In this document: in pieces, positions 54,540 through 64,000 of the stretch
How positions within the stretch are numbered: position 1 is the first letter of the stretch
Layout: each line of letters begins with the position of its first letter
NCBI GenBank assembly: GCA_017405305.1
Contig: JAFRAT010000009.1
Coordinates: forward strand, 1-64,000
Length of the DNA stretch: 64,000 nucleotides
DNA from: Aeriscardovia sp.
Lineage (GTDB): Bacteria; Actinomycetota; Actinomycetes; Actinomycetales; Bifidobacteriaceae
Direction of reading: 5' to 3'
Notes under the pieces: generated by a model
The model's input: only the letters and a program-made list of their open reading frames with translations
Database searches by the model: none
Told to the model about the DNA's origin: nothing
Made by a program: the position numbers and the translations under genes

Positions 54540-55643
54540 CGGGACAGCGCTCCGCCCCCGCCTCCCCTCGTTCTCCCGCCGCAGGACGGCGAGGCCGTCG
54601 CCCAGCTCCCGCAGCGTCTTGCGGACCTTCCGGTCGGAGAGGTCCCCGCGCAGCTCCAGGTTCTCCAATTCACCGGCGCGGTCGATGCTGGCGTGCGCGT
54701 CCTTGGAGCCGTGGCTGCGCGACGTCAAAGCCGGGAAGCCTTCGGCCATCGTCCGCGAAGCGACGAGGAAACCGGTGTGTCCGATCATCTGGTGGTTCGG
54801 CCGCACGGACAAGCCTTCCGCCTTCCAGGACCGCTCGAGGTCCTCGACGATCTCGGGCGCGGTCCACCGCCGCGAACAGCGCAGCGTCTCGCACAGCTTG
54901 CTCATCTGCGTGGCCGTCGTGACATAGGAGACCATGACTCCGCCTGGCGCCAGCACGCGCCAGGCGGAGTCGAGGCGGTTCCAGGGGTCCAGCAGATCGA
55001 ACAGGACGCGGTCGACGCTGTAGGCCGACATCAGCGAGGCGGCGTGGTCGAAGTCATCGGCGACGCACTCCCACCACCGCGGCAGAAAGCCGTAGTACAT
55101 CTCGACGTTGCCGCGGCAGATATCCGCGAAATCGGCGCGCTTCTCGATGGTCGTCACGGACCCCTCCGGCCCGACGGCGTCGACGAGCGCCAGGGACATC
55201 GCGCCCGAGCCGCCGCCGGACTCCAGCACGCGCATGCCGCGGCGCACGTCGCCGTACGCCAGTGCCTGCGCGATGTCTTTGGGGTACATGATCTGCGCGC
55301 CGCGCGGCATGGACAGCTGGTAGTCCATCAGCCGCGGGCGCAACGCGACGTACTGCCAGCCGCCGGCGCGGCGGCTGGCAGCCGGCGTCGAACCCGAGGA
55401 GCGGCGCAACGCGCTGACGGTCGTCACGATCCCTCCGGGAGCGGAGCCGATGACGTCGTCATGCCTGACGAGGCCATGGTCCGTCTGGGTCGTCTCGCCG
55501 GTCCGCAGCTGGATCGTGACCTTCCTGCCCTTACGGTCTGTCAACTGCGCTTTCTCTCCCGCGCGGAACGGCCTCCCCGACTCCGCCCCCGGCGTCTTCC
55601 GGGGTTCCGCCTGCCCGATGCGATCCTGTGCTTGCGCCGTCAT
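54342..55643 (-). CDS. trmI: tRNA (adenine(58)-N1)-methyltransferase TrmI
   Basis: Methylates A58 in the T loop of tRNA. The protein has the TrmI N-terminal part (KVTIQLRTGETTQTDHGLVRHDD), the entry GAQIMYPKDIAQALAYGDV, the SAM loop VLESGGGSGAMSLALV, FDLLDPWN, and TATQMSKLCETLR. The frame gives 433 aa, but the last 75-80 residues are low-complexity and have no family character. ATG 55643 has AGGAAG a few bases upstream; an ATG at 55679 lacks one. Confidence 0.9.
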   Translation of the reverse strand: MTAQAQDRIGQAEPRKTPGAESGRPFRAGEKAQLTDRKGRKVTIQLRTGETTQTDHGLVRHDDVIGSAPGGIVTTVSALRRSSGSTPAASRRAGGWQYVALRPRLMDYQLSMPRGAQIMYPKDIAQALAYGDVRRGMRVLESGGGSGAMSLALVDAVGPEGSVTTIEKRADFADICRGNVEMYYGFLPRWWECVADDFDHAASLMSAYSVDRVLFDLLDPWNRLDSAWRVLAPGGVMVSYVTTATQMSKLCETLRCSRRWTAPEIVEDLERSWKAEGLSVRPNHQMIGHTGFLVASRTMAEGFPALTSRSHGSKDAHASIDRAGELENLELRGDLSDRKVRKTLRELGDGLAVLRRENEGRRGRSAVPSAAPDGSVLLPGPGCATAGQEDTPYPESQECLDGHQPDGQRGPQLSRQRAGDGRGDQKSEKDDRI

Positions 55644-55720
55644 CCTCTTCCTTTCCGGGATCGTCGCTAACGGCGCCATCGTATCAAGCGCGGGGCCGCC
55701 GAGGGGAGGATGATTCCGGT

Positions 55721-57664
55721 TCAGTCCGCTTCCGCCCCGTTTTCGAACTGCGAGTCGTACAGATTCGCGTAGGCACCGCCGCGGGCGAGCAGCTCGTCAT
55801 GCGTTCCTTGTTCGACGATCGAGCCGTGGTTGACCACAAGGATGCAGTCCGCGTCGCGTATGGTCGACAGACGGTGTGCGATGACGAAGCTGGTCCGCCC
55901 CTCGCGCAGCGTGTTCATCGCCTGCTGCACCAGCATCTCCGTGCGCGTGTCGACGGAGCTGGTCGCCTCGTCGAGGATGAGGATGTCCGGGTCGGACAGG
56001 AACGCGCGGCAGATGGTCAGCAGCTGTCGCTCGCCCTGGGACAGCGAGCTGCTGTCGGTGTCGATGGGCGTGTCGTAGCCCTGCGGCAAGTGGCTGACGA
56101 AGTCGTCCACATGCGTGGCCTTCGCGCCTTCGAGGAACCGTTCTTCCGTGATCTCCTGGCCTGGTTTGAGGCCGTAGAGCAGGTTCTCGCGGACGGTGCC
56201 GTTGAACAGCCAGGTGTCCTGCAGGACCATGCCGAAGTGCGAGCGCAGCTCGTGGCGGGTCACGGCGGCGGTGTCCACGCCGTCCACGCTGATGCTTCCG
56301 CCTTGGATCTCGTAGAAGCGCATGAGCAGGTTGATGATGGTCGTTTTGCCGGCGCCGGTCGGCCCGACGATGGCGATCATCTGGCCCGGATTGGCCTCGA
56401 TGGACAGGTCCTCGATGAGCGGTTCCTTCGGATCGTAGGAGAAGCGGACGCTGTCGAAGCGGACATGGCCGTCGATATGGCCGTCTGCGCGCGCCGGGAT
56501 GACCAACGGCTCGGATGGATCGGGGTCCTCTTCCTGGGCGTCGAGGAAGTCGAAAACGCGCTTGGCGGACGCGAGCGCCGACTGGAGGTTGGTGGACATG
56601 GATGCCAGCTGGCTGACCGGGCGCTGCGCCTGGCGGGTGTACTGGGCGAAGGCCTGGAAGTTGCCCAGGCTCAGGGTGCCGTGCATGACTTGCAGGCCGC
56701 CGACGATGACGACGGCGACGAAGACGAGGTTGCCCAGGAAACTGCCGACCGGGTTGATCGAGCCGGACAGCGCCTGCGCGCGGAAGCTGGCCTGGTAGAA
56801 ACGGTCGTTCTCGCCGGCGAAGCGCCGCGCGCAGTTCTCCTGCTGGCCGTAGGCGCGCACGACTCCGACGCCGGAGAAGGTCTCCTCCACGTCGGAGTCC
56901 ATGACGCCGGTGGCGTCCCATTGGGCGGCGAAGCTCGGCTGGGACTTTTTGACGATGACGCGCGTGGCGACGAGGATCAGCGGAATGGACACGAGGCTCA
57001 GCAGCGTCAGGCCGCCGGAGATGGTCAGCATCATGACGATGACGCCGACGAGCATGAAGACCGAGAAGAGCATCTGGCCGAGAACCTGCTGCAGCGACGA
57101 GGTGATGTTGTCGACGTCGTTGACCGTGGTCGACATGATCTGGCCGCGCGGCACGCGGTCGAAGTAGGCCAGCGGCAGGTGGTTGATCTTGTGCTCGATC
57201 TCCTGGCGCATACGGTATACGGCCTCCGTCACGATTTTGGACAGCAGATAGTTCTCCCATAGGCGCAGCAGGGACGCGGCGAGGTAGATGACGGTCACCC
57301 AGACCAGGACGTGGGCGAAGGCCGTCCAGTCCATTCCCTGTTTGAGGTTGATGTTCATGGAGTTGACCATGCCGGCGATCTTGCCCATGCCGTGGGCGTC
57401 CATCAGCTTGATGATGAGCGGCTTGGGCGTGCCCGGGCGGAACCCGGCTTTGACGAGTTCCTCGGACATGAGACCCGAGAAGAGGATGTTCGTCCCTTTG
57501 CCCAGGACTTTCGGGCTGAGGACGGTGAGAGCCACTCCGGCCGCGCCGCTGAGAATGGCCAGCGCCATCCATGTTTTGTGCTCGAACAGATAGGACGCCA
57601 GGCGTTTGAGGACCGAGTCGCGGTCGGCTTTGCTCAGCGTGGGTGCTGCTTTCACGCGCGCCAT
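55721..57664 (-). CDS. ABC exporter subunit with canonical ATPase site
   Basis: A 647-aa half-transporter: six membrane segments (the first at about 35-55) then the ATPase domain with Walker A GPTGAGKTT, Walker B LILDEATSSVD (catalytic Glu566) and switch His597 in FVIAHRLST. Its signature is LSQGE in place of LSGGQ. A 60-residue segment rich in Gly/Met/Lys separates membrane spans 1 and 2 (about 56-115), longer than usual. It pairs with the gene just upstream. GGGGAG precedes ATG 57664; the upstream stop is 1 base away. Substrate unknown: drug, lipid or peptide. Confidence 0.93.
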   Translation of the reverse strand: MARVKAAPTLSKADRDSVLKRLASYLFEHKTWMALAILSGAAGVALTVLSPKVLGKGTNILFSGLMSEELVKAGFRPGTPKPLIIKLMDAHGMGKIAGMVNSMNINLKQGMDWTAFAHVLVWVTVIYLAASLLRLWENYLLSKIVTEAVYRMRQEIEHKINHLPLAYFDRVPRGQIMSTTVNDVDNITSSLQQVLGQMLFSVFMLVGVIVMMLTISGGLTLLSLVSIPLILVATRVIVKKSQPSFAAQWDATGVMDSDVEETFSGVGVVRAYGQQENCARRFAGENDRFYQASFRAQALSGSINPVGSFLGNLVFVAVVIVGGLQVMHGTLSLGNFQAFAQYTRQAQRPVSQLASMSTNLQSALASAKRVFDFLDAQEEDPDPSEPLVIPARADGHIDGHVRFDSVRFSYDPKEPLIEDLSIEANPGQMIAIVGPTGAGKTTIINLLMRFYEIQGGSISVDGVDTAAVTRHELRSHFGMVLQDTWLFNGTVRENLLYGLKPGQEITEERFLEGAKATHVDDFVSHLPQGYDTPIDTDSSSLSQGERQLLTICRAFLSDPDILILDEATSSVDTRTEMLVQQAMNTLREGRTSFVIAHRLSTIRDADCILVVNHGSIVEQGTHDELLARGGAYANLYDSQFENGAEAD

Positions 57665-57665
57665 G

Positions 57666-59435
57666 TCACTTCTCCCCTTCCTGGTCGGCATCCGCGCCGG
57701 ATTCCACGGCGCCGCCGCCGTCGCCGCCCTGCGAGTCGACGATCTGCCGGTAGACGTCGCAGTCCTTCATGAGCGACTCGTGGTCGCCTTCGCCGACGAT
57801 CCGGCCCTTGTCCAGCACGATGATCTTCTCGGCGTCGCGGATCGAGGCGGCGCGCTGCGCGACCAGCAGGAACGTCGAGCGGGAGACCACCGGCCGCAGC
57901 GCCAGGCGCAGCTTCCTGTCGGTCGTCATGTCCAGGGCGGAGAAGGAGTCGTCCATCGCGTAGAGCGCGGGGTCGCGCAGCAGTGCGCGGGCGATGCACA
58001 GTCGCTGCTTCTGGCCACCAGAGAAGTTTGTGCCGCCTTCGGAAACGCGCGTATCGAGGCCGTCGGGCATTTCGCGGACGAAGTCCTCCGCCTGCGCGAT
58101 TTCCAGGGCCTGCCAGATCTCCTCGTCGGTGGCGTCCGTCTTGCCGAAGCGCATGTTCGAACGGACCGTGCCGGTGAACAGGCGGGCCGTCTGCGGGACC
58201 GGTCCGAACAGGGTGGCCAACCGACGCGGGTCGAACTCGCGCAGGTCGTGGCCGTCGAGCAGGATCCGGCCGTCCGTGGCGTCGTAGATGCGCTGGGCCA
58301 GGTCCAGCACCGTCGTCTTGCCGGCCCCGGTCGCGCCGATGAAAGCCGTCGTCTGGCCCGGTTCGGCCACGAAGGAAACATGCTCCAGCACGGGGGCCGA
58401 CGCCCCAGGGTATGTGAAGCTGACGTCCTGGAACTCCAGGCGTCCTTCGCACCGCTGCGGGAAGTACGGTTGGGCTGGCGCCGCCACGCTCGGTTTCTGG
58501 TCGATGACCTCCAGCAGGCGCTTGCTGGCCACCGACGCTCGCGGCAGCATGACCGACATCATGGCGGCCATCATGAAGCCCATGATGATGATCATGAGGT
58601 ACTGGATAAACGCCTGCAGCGCGCCGATCTTCATGTTGCCGGACTCGATGAGGTGCCCGCCGAACCACATGATGGCGATGTTGAAGATGCTGGTGATGAA
58701 CCACATGATCGGTCCGAGGGCGCCCATGAGGAAACCAACCGGCAGCAGGACGCCGCTCGTCTCCGTGTTCGCTTTCTCGAAGCGCTGCGACTCCGTGCTT
58801 TCGCGGACGAAGGCGCGCACGACGCGCACGCCCGTCACCTGCTCGCGGATCACGAGGTTGATGGCGTCGAGCTTGGCCTGCAACCGTTTGAACAGCGGGC
58901 CGATCTTGGAGAAGATGATGCCAGCGACGAGCAACACGATCGGCAGGATGACCGCGATGGACCAAGTCAACTCGCCGTTTTGCTGGATGGCCATGACCAG
59001 GCCGCCGACGAACATGATCGGCGCCTGCAGCACGAACAGGAACGCCTGGAACGTGGCGTTCTGCACCTGGTAGATGTCATTCGTGGAACGGGTGATGAGC
59101 GAACCCGTCGAGTACCGGTCGACCTCGGCCTGGCACAGGTTCTCCGACGCGGAGAAGAAATCGCGGCGCACCTCGTACGCCAGCCGCGTCGAGATGCGCG
59201 AGCAGACCACCACCGCGGCGATGTTCGCCAGGCCCTGGACGACGGCGATGACGATCATGACGAAACCGATATGGTAGATTTTGCGGGCATCGCCGACGGC
59301 GACGCCTTGGTCGATCACTTCCGCCTGCAGGTTCGGCAGATACAGGTTCAGGAACGCCTGAATCACCTGGAAGAACACCAACAGAGCCACTTGCCCCTTA
59401 TAGGGGCGCAAATACCGCAGGAGTAGTTTTGTCAT
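57666..59435 (-). CDS. ABC exporter subunit with degenerate ATPase site
   Basis: A 589-aa half-transporter with six membrane segments and an ATPase domain: Walker A GATGAGKTT and the standard signature FSGGQKQRL. The catalytic Glu after Walker B is Asp (YAMDDSFSALD, Asp496) and the switch His is Gln527 (LLVAQRAAS). This is the pattern of the non-hydrolysing subunit of heterodimeric exporters such as TM287/288. The partner's LSQGE signature completes the degenerate site. Starts ATG 59435; it begins a coupled two-gene operon. Confidence 0.93.
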   Translation of the reverse strand: MTKLLLRYLRPYKGQVALLVFFQVIQAFLNLYLPNLQAEVIDQGVAVGDARKIYHIGFVMIVIAVVQGLANIAAVVVCSRISTRLAYEVRRDFFSASENLCQAEVDRYSTGSLITRSTNDIYQVQNATFQAFLFVLQAPIMFVGGLVMAIQQNGELTWSIAVILPIVLLVAGIIFSKIGPLFKRLQAKLDAINLVIREQVTGVRVVRAFVRESTESQRFEKANTETSGVLLPVGFLMGALGPIMWFITSIFNIAIMWFGGHLIESGNMKIGALQAFIQYLMIIIMGFMMAAMMSVMLPRASVASKRLLEVIDQKPSVAAPAQPYFPQRCEGRLEFQDVSFTYPGASAPVLEHVSFVAEPGQTTAFIGATGAGKTTVLDLAQRIYDATDGRILLDGHDLREFDPRRLATLFGPVPQTARLFTGTVRSNMRFGKTDATDEEIWQALEIAQAEDFVREMPDGLDTRVSEGGTNFSGGQKQRLCIARALLRDPALYAMDDSFSALDMTTDRKLRLALRPVVSRSTFLLVAQRAASIRDAEKIIVLDKGRIVGEGDHESLMKDCDVYRQIVDSQGGDGGGAVESGADADQEGEK

Positions 59436-59547
59436 TCGCCGTACCTCATTGTCGAGAACCCATCGAACAGCCTACTCCTTTGGGCAATCGAACCACTCCG
59501 CGGTACTCCGTGAGCATAGCGGCGGAACACCGCTATCGTCCGCCGCG

Positions 59548-59982
59548 TCACACGGCCGTGCCGTTCTCGTCCAGGTACGGATTGACGTCGCGCGGGCTCT
59601 GCACGACGAAAAGACTGAGGACGCCTGCCAGGAAAACGGCGCTGACCGTGACAATGCCCCACATCGGCAGGTTCGGAATCCACATGACAATGATGAAAGC
59701 GACGGCCGCCAGCACCATGACGGTCCAGCTGACGATCTTGGCCTTGCCCCAGCCGGTGTGCCGGCGCGAACTCATCGGGTCCGGGGACGACGCCGCGACG
59801 TCGGCCTCGACGACAGCGGCGACGCGGCCCGGACGCCACTCCAACGCGCCGTTCTCGACGGTCCGGGCGCGCTGGTCGAAGCTGGCCTGCGTCGTCGCGC
59901 TGCGACTGGCCTCCGGCCGCTCGTTCTTCGCGCTCTTGCGCTGCGCGCGCCCGTTCGTCCTGCGCTGATCCCTGTTCGTCAT
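59548..59982 (-). CDS. small two-span membrane protein of unknown function
   Basis: A 144-aa protein: a long basic, Arg/Ser/Gln-rich cytosolic N-terminal part (about 1-80), then two membrane segments (IVSWTVMVLAAVAFIIVMWI and the following WGIVTVSAVFLAGVLSLFVV), and a short tail DENGTAV. I do not recognise the family. The start at 59982 is well supported by GGGAGG 7-8 bases upstream. It lies 112 bases before the ABC pair and 52 bases after hemW on the same strand. Confidence 0.8.
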   Translation of the reverse strand: MTNRDQRRTNGRAQRKSAKNERPEASRSATTQASFDQRARTVENGALEWRPGRVAAVVEADVAASSPDPMSSRRHTGWGKAKIVSWTVMVLAAVAFIIVMWIPNLPMWGIVTVSAVFLAGVLSLFVVQSPRDVNPYLDENGTAV

Positions 59983-60034
59983 GCTTTTCCTCCCACACCG
60001 GCCTGCGCCGTTCGTACCCGCGGACATTCTACGT

Positions 60035-61392
60035 TCACCCCTGTATCGCCAAGCTGCCCACCAGGCGCTCCACAACGATGTCGTTGAGCAGGCGCCCCCG
60101 CAGCGTCGGCCGGACGCACGCCTCGCCTTCCGGGCCGCGGAACCGTTCCACCAGCCCCTCGGCTTCCAGGCGCTCCGCTTCTCGCAGCGCGGCCGGCGGC
60201 AGCGGACGTCCGATCGCCGCCTCCAGGCGCTCGCGGGACAGGCCCTCGCGCACGCGCAGGCCGAGCAGGACGGTTTCTTCCGCATTCTCAGCGTCGTCGA
60301 CGAGTTCGTCGCCCGCCCACGGCAGGACGCCGGCCTCCAAAGCTTGCGCCCATTCCCTCGGATGCGCGATGTCCCAGGCGCGCAGGCGGGCGTAGTGCGA
60401 ATGCGCGCCCGGACCGACGCCGGCCCAGTCGACATTGCGCCAATAGCCCAGGTTGTGCTGCGACTCCTGGCCAGGGCGGGCCCAGTTGGAGATCTCGTAC
60501 CACTGCAGCCCGGCCTCTCCCAGCAGCGCGTTAGCGATCTCGTACTTGTCGGCCTCGTCGTCGTCGTCGGGCGCCGACAGGATGCCGGCCCGGATGCGCC
60601 GGCCCATCTTCGTCGCCGGCGCAACGGTCAGCGCGTAGCAGGAAACGTGGCCCACACCAAGGTCCAGCGCGGCGCGCACAGAGCGCGTCCATTCCTCCTT
60701 CGTCTCTCCTGGCGCGCCGTAGATGAGGTCGACGCTGGAGCGCAGCCCATAGCGGCGAGCGGCCTCGACGCCGGCGGCGACGTTGGCTTGCTCGTGCGTG
60801 CGGTCGAGAACGCGCAGCACGCGCGGCACGGCCGACTGCATGCCGAAAGAGACGCGCGTGAAACCGCCGGCGGCCAGCTCGGCTATCGAATCGTCCGTCA
60901 CCGTGTCCGGGTTCGCCTCGGTCGTGATTTCCGCGCCGGGGACGATCCCCCACAACGCATCGATGGCGGCGACGATGCGGACGAGGTCGTGCGAGGGCAG
61001 GATTGTTGGCGTGCCGCCGCCGAAAAACACGGTGGAAGCCGGCCTTGCCTCGATGCCGTTGCGGTCCTGCCAGCGGCGCAGCAGCTCCATCTCCCGCACC
61101 GCGAGGTTCGCGTAGTTGCCGCGGCTGGCACCCGAACCCATGTCGACGGCGGTGTACGTGTTGAAATCGCAGTAACCGCAGCGTCTCAGGCAGAACGGGA
61201 CGTGAACGTACACCTCGAACGGCGTCGGCGTGCGGCGCTGGCCATGCCGAGCGGCGGACCAGCCGCGCTCATCCTGCCGGCGGCGCGTCTCCCACCGTGT
61301 GCCCGCGCTGGAGACCGAAGCGGCTGCCGTGTCGGCGCCGGTGCTGCGGAACCCGTCGCTGTCCTTCCTGGCGCCGCGTTTGGGCGTGCAGG

Positions 61393-61396
<4 letters not shown>
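60035..61396 (-). CDS. hemW: radical SAM protein HemW (heme chaperone-like)
   Basis: A 453-aa radical-SAM enzyme. The cluster cysteines are C69/C73/C76 in [14 protein letters not shown]; the fourth Cys of true coproporphyrinogen oxidase HemN is replaced by Phe, which points to HemW, a heme-trafficking protein, although older annotation calls it Hem[13 protein letters not shown] and [10 protein letters not shown] follow. The first 60 residues are a variable Arg/Ser-rich extension. ATG 61396 overlaps the lepA stop by 4 bases (ATGA). Confidence 0.92.
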
Positions 61397-63282
<1,886 letters not shown>

Positions 63283-63329
63283 CTTCCCCAGTTGTCGGTT
63301 TTCGTCTGTTTTCAGTGTATCGGCACGCG

Positions 63330-63365
63330 TGAAACAAAAAGCCTCCCGCCATGGCGGGAGGCTTT
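63330..63365 (-). terminator. rho-independent terminator of rpsT
   Basis: A perfect palindromic stem GCCTCCCGCCA/TGGCGGGAGGC (63341-63362) extended by AAA/TTT, ending in a T run on the minus strand; it lies 30 bases after the rpsT stop. Confidence 0.9.
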
Positions 63366-63394
63366 CGCGGGGACGGATTTCGCCGAACCGCTCC

Positions 63395-63658
63395 TCAGGC
63401 CATCTTGTTGATGGCGAGAGCGAGGCCGGACTTGCGGTTCGCGGCCTGGTTCTTGTGGATGATGCCCTTGCCGGCGGCCTTGTCGAGCTCGCGGGAAGCG
63501 ACGGCGAAGGCCTGCTGTGCGGCGGCTTTGTCACCAGTCTCGATGGCACGGCGGGTTTTGCGGATCTCGGTCTTCAGCATGCTCTTGACGGCGACGTTGC
63601 GGCGATGTGCCTTCTCGTTCGTGATGACGCGCTTCTTCTGCTGCTTGATGTTTGCCAT
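63395..63658 (-). CDS. rpsT: 30S ribosomal protein bS20
   Basis: Small-subunit protein binding 16S rRNA. The 87-aa sequence [21 protein letters not shown], with [16 protein letters not shown] and [17 protein letters not shown], is typical S20 in length and character. It is a single-gene unit between rplY and lepA. Confidence 0.97.
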   Translation of the reverse strand: MANIKQQKKRVITNEKAHRRNVAVKSMLKTEIRKTRRAIETGDKAAAQQAFAVASRELDKAAGKGIIHKNQAANRKSGLALAINKMA

Positions 63659-63742
63659 ATCAATGCTCCAATTTTGTCGATGAATCTACTGCTGCGGATG
63701 CCGATGTGGTTCCGGCGCCTGACTTGGGGCGCTGCTCGGAAC

Positions 63743-64000
63743 TCACTTGGCGGCGTCGGTCTTGTCGTCGGAAGCGGCGTCGTCGGAAGCGGCCGCGGCT
63801 GCGGCCGGTTCCTCTTCGCCCTCAGGGATCTGGACGCTGACAACGGCCGTGTCCTCGTCGATGTCGACGAGCTTGGCGCCCTTTGGCAGTTCGATGTCCT
63901 TAGCCAGGATCTCGTCGCCGGCCTGCTTGCCTTCGACGGAGAGGGTGAACTCCTCCGGCAGTTCGCTGACGTCGCCCAGGACGCGCAGGGTCTGCACAAT
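63743..64000 (-). CDS. rplY: 50S ribosomal protein bL25 (CTC/Ctc type), 3' end only
   Basis: The last 85 codons of a gene that begins outside the window. The visible C-terminal CTC domain reads LGDVSELPEEFTLSVEG, DEILAKDIELPKGAKLVD and VVSVQIPEGEEE, followed by an Ala/Asp-rich tail. bL25 binds 5S rRNA. It lies 84 bases before rpsT on the minus strand. Confidence 0.9.
   Translation of the reverse strand: MVQTLRVLGDVSELPEEFTLSVEGKQAGDEILAKDIELPKGAKLVDIDEDTAVVSVQIPEGEEEPAAAAAASDDAASDDKTDAAK

Noticed and set aside
54158..54922. 254-codon plus-strand frame around the trmI 3' end
   Set aside because: Mostly Arg/Pro/Ser shadow of trmI; the separate 77-codon frame at 54306 is the only plausible product here.
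55628..57262. 544-codon plus-strand frame opposite the ABC exporter
   Set aside because: Antisense to a complete exporter with all ATPase motifs; the composition (Asp/Val/Gly/Arg) is the usual shadow pattern.
57606..59426. 606-codon plus-strand frame opposite the second exporter gene
   Set aside because: Same reason; no ribosome-binding site and no motif.

Overview
The window is chromosomal DNA from a high-GC actinobacterium, most likely a member of the Bifidobacteriaceae. The evidence is RbpA, WhiA, PafBC, a GarA-like FHA protein and an FtsR-like MerR protein, a bifunctional cytidylate kinase/GTPase Der, a eukaryotic-type UDP-glucose pyrophosphorylase, an adjacent transketolase-transaldolase pair (core of the bifid shunt), and an hrcA-dnaJ pair under a CIRCE operator. 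No 16S rRNA or species marker is present, so the genus is an inference. Almost all of the window is housekeeping DNA.

Layout. 1-2.9 kb: an orphan lipoprotein with a periplasmic-binding-protein-like C-terminal half, flanked by non-coding or decayed DNA. 3-10.5 kb: tRNA-Asn, def, then rpsB-tsf and pyrH-frr-cdsA-rlmN-lgt (translation, nucleotide and lipid/lipoprotein biogenesis). 10.5-12.06 kb: a graveyard holding a frameshifted phage-type primase on the minus strand, a broken AT-rich small membrane-protein gene on the plus strand, and an unidentified coding-like stretch. 12.06-14.5 kb: rpe, a CDP-alcohol phosphatidyltransferase, garA and ftsR. 14.5-24.5 kb (minus): rbpA, helY, a small membrane protein, pafBC, galU, cmk-der, rluB. 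24.6-25.6 kb: aquaporin-family gene (plus). 25.7-32.8 kb (minus): two small genes, apt, yajC, ruvB-ruvA-ruvC, yebC, thrS. 32.9-33.4 kb: four tRNA genes (minus).

33.5-40.4 kb: PAC2 protein (plus), dnaJ-hrcA (minus), tkt-tal (plus). 40.6-51.4 kb (minus): secG, tpiA, pgk, whiA, yvcK, rapZ, uvrC, uvrA; several pairs are translationally coupled by 4-nt overlaps. 51.6-54.1 kb (plus): ABC-F protein and an SGNH hydrolase. 54.3-64 kb (minus): trmI, a heterodimeric ABC exporter, a small membrane protein, hemW, lepA, rpsT and the end of rplY, which runs off the window.

The genes fall into functional blocks: ribosome function and translation factors, Holliday-junction and excision repair, carbon flow through the pentose-phosphate shunt and lower glycolysis, and envelope lipid/lipoprotein synthesis. 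I found no CRISPR array, intact mobile element, defence island or clearly new multi-gene system. The best leads are local: a hairpin placed exactly between a strong Shine-Dalgarno sequence and the start codon of a small unknown gene; a terminator only 7 nt upstream of a tRNA gene; an antisense small membrane-protein frame over the trmI 3' end; and the decayed phage relic. All assignments are from reading the sequence; no database search was run.
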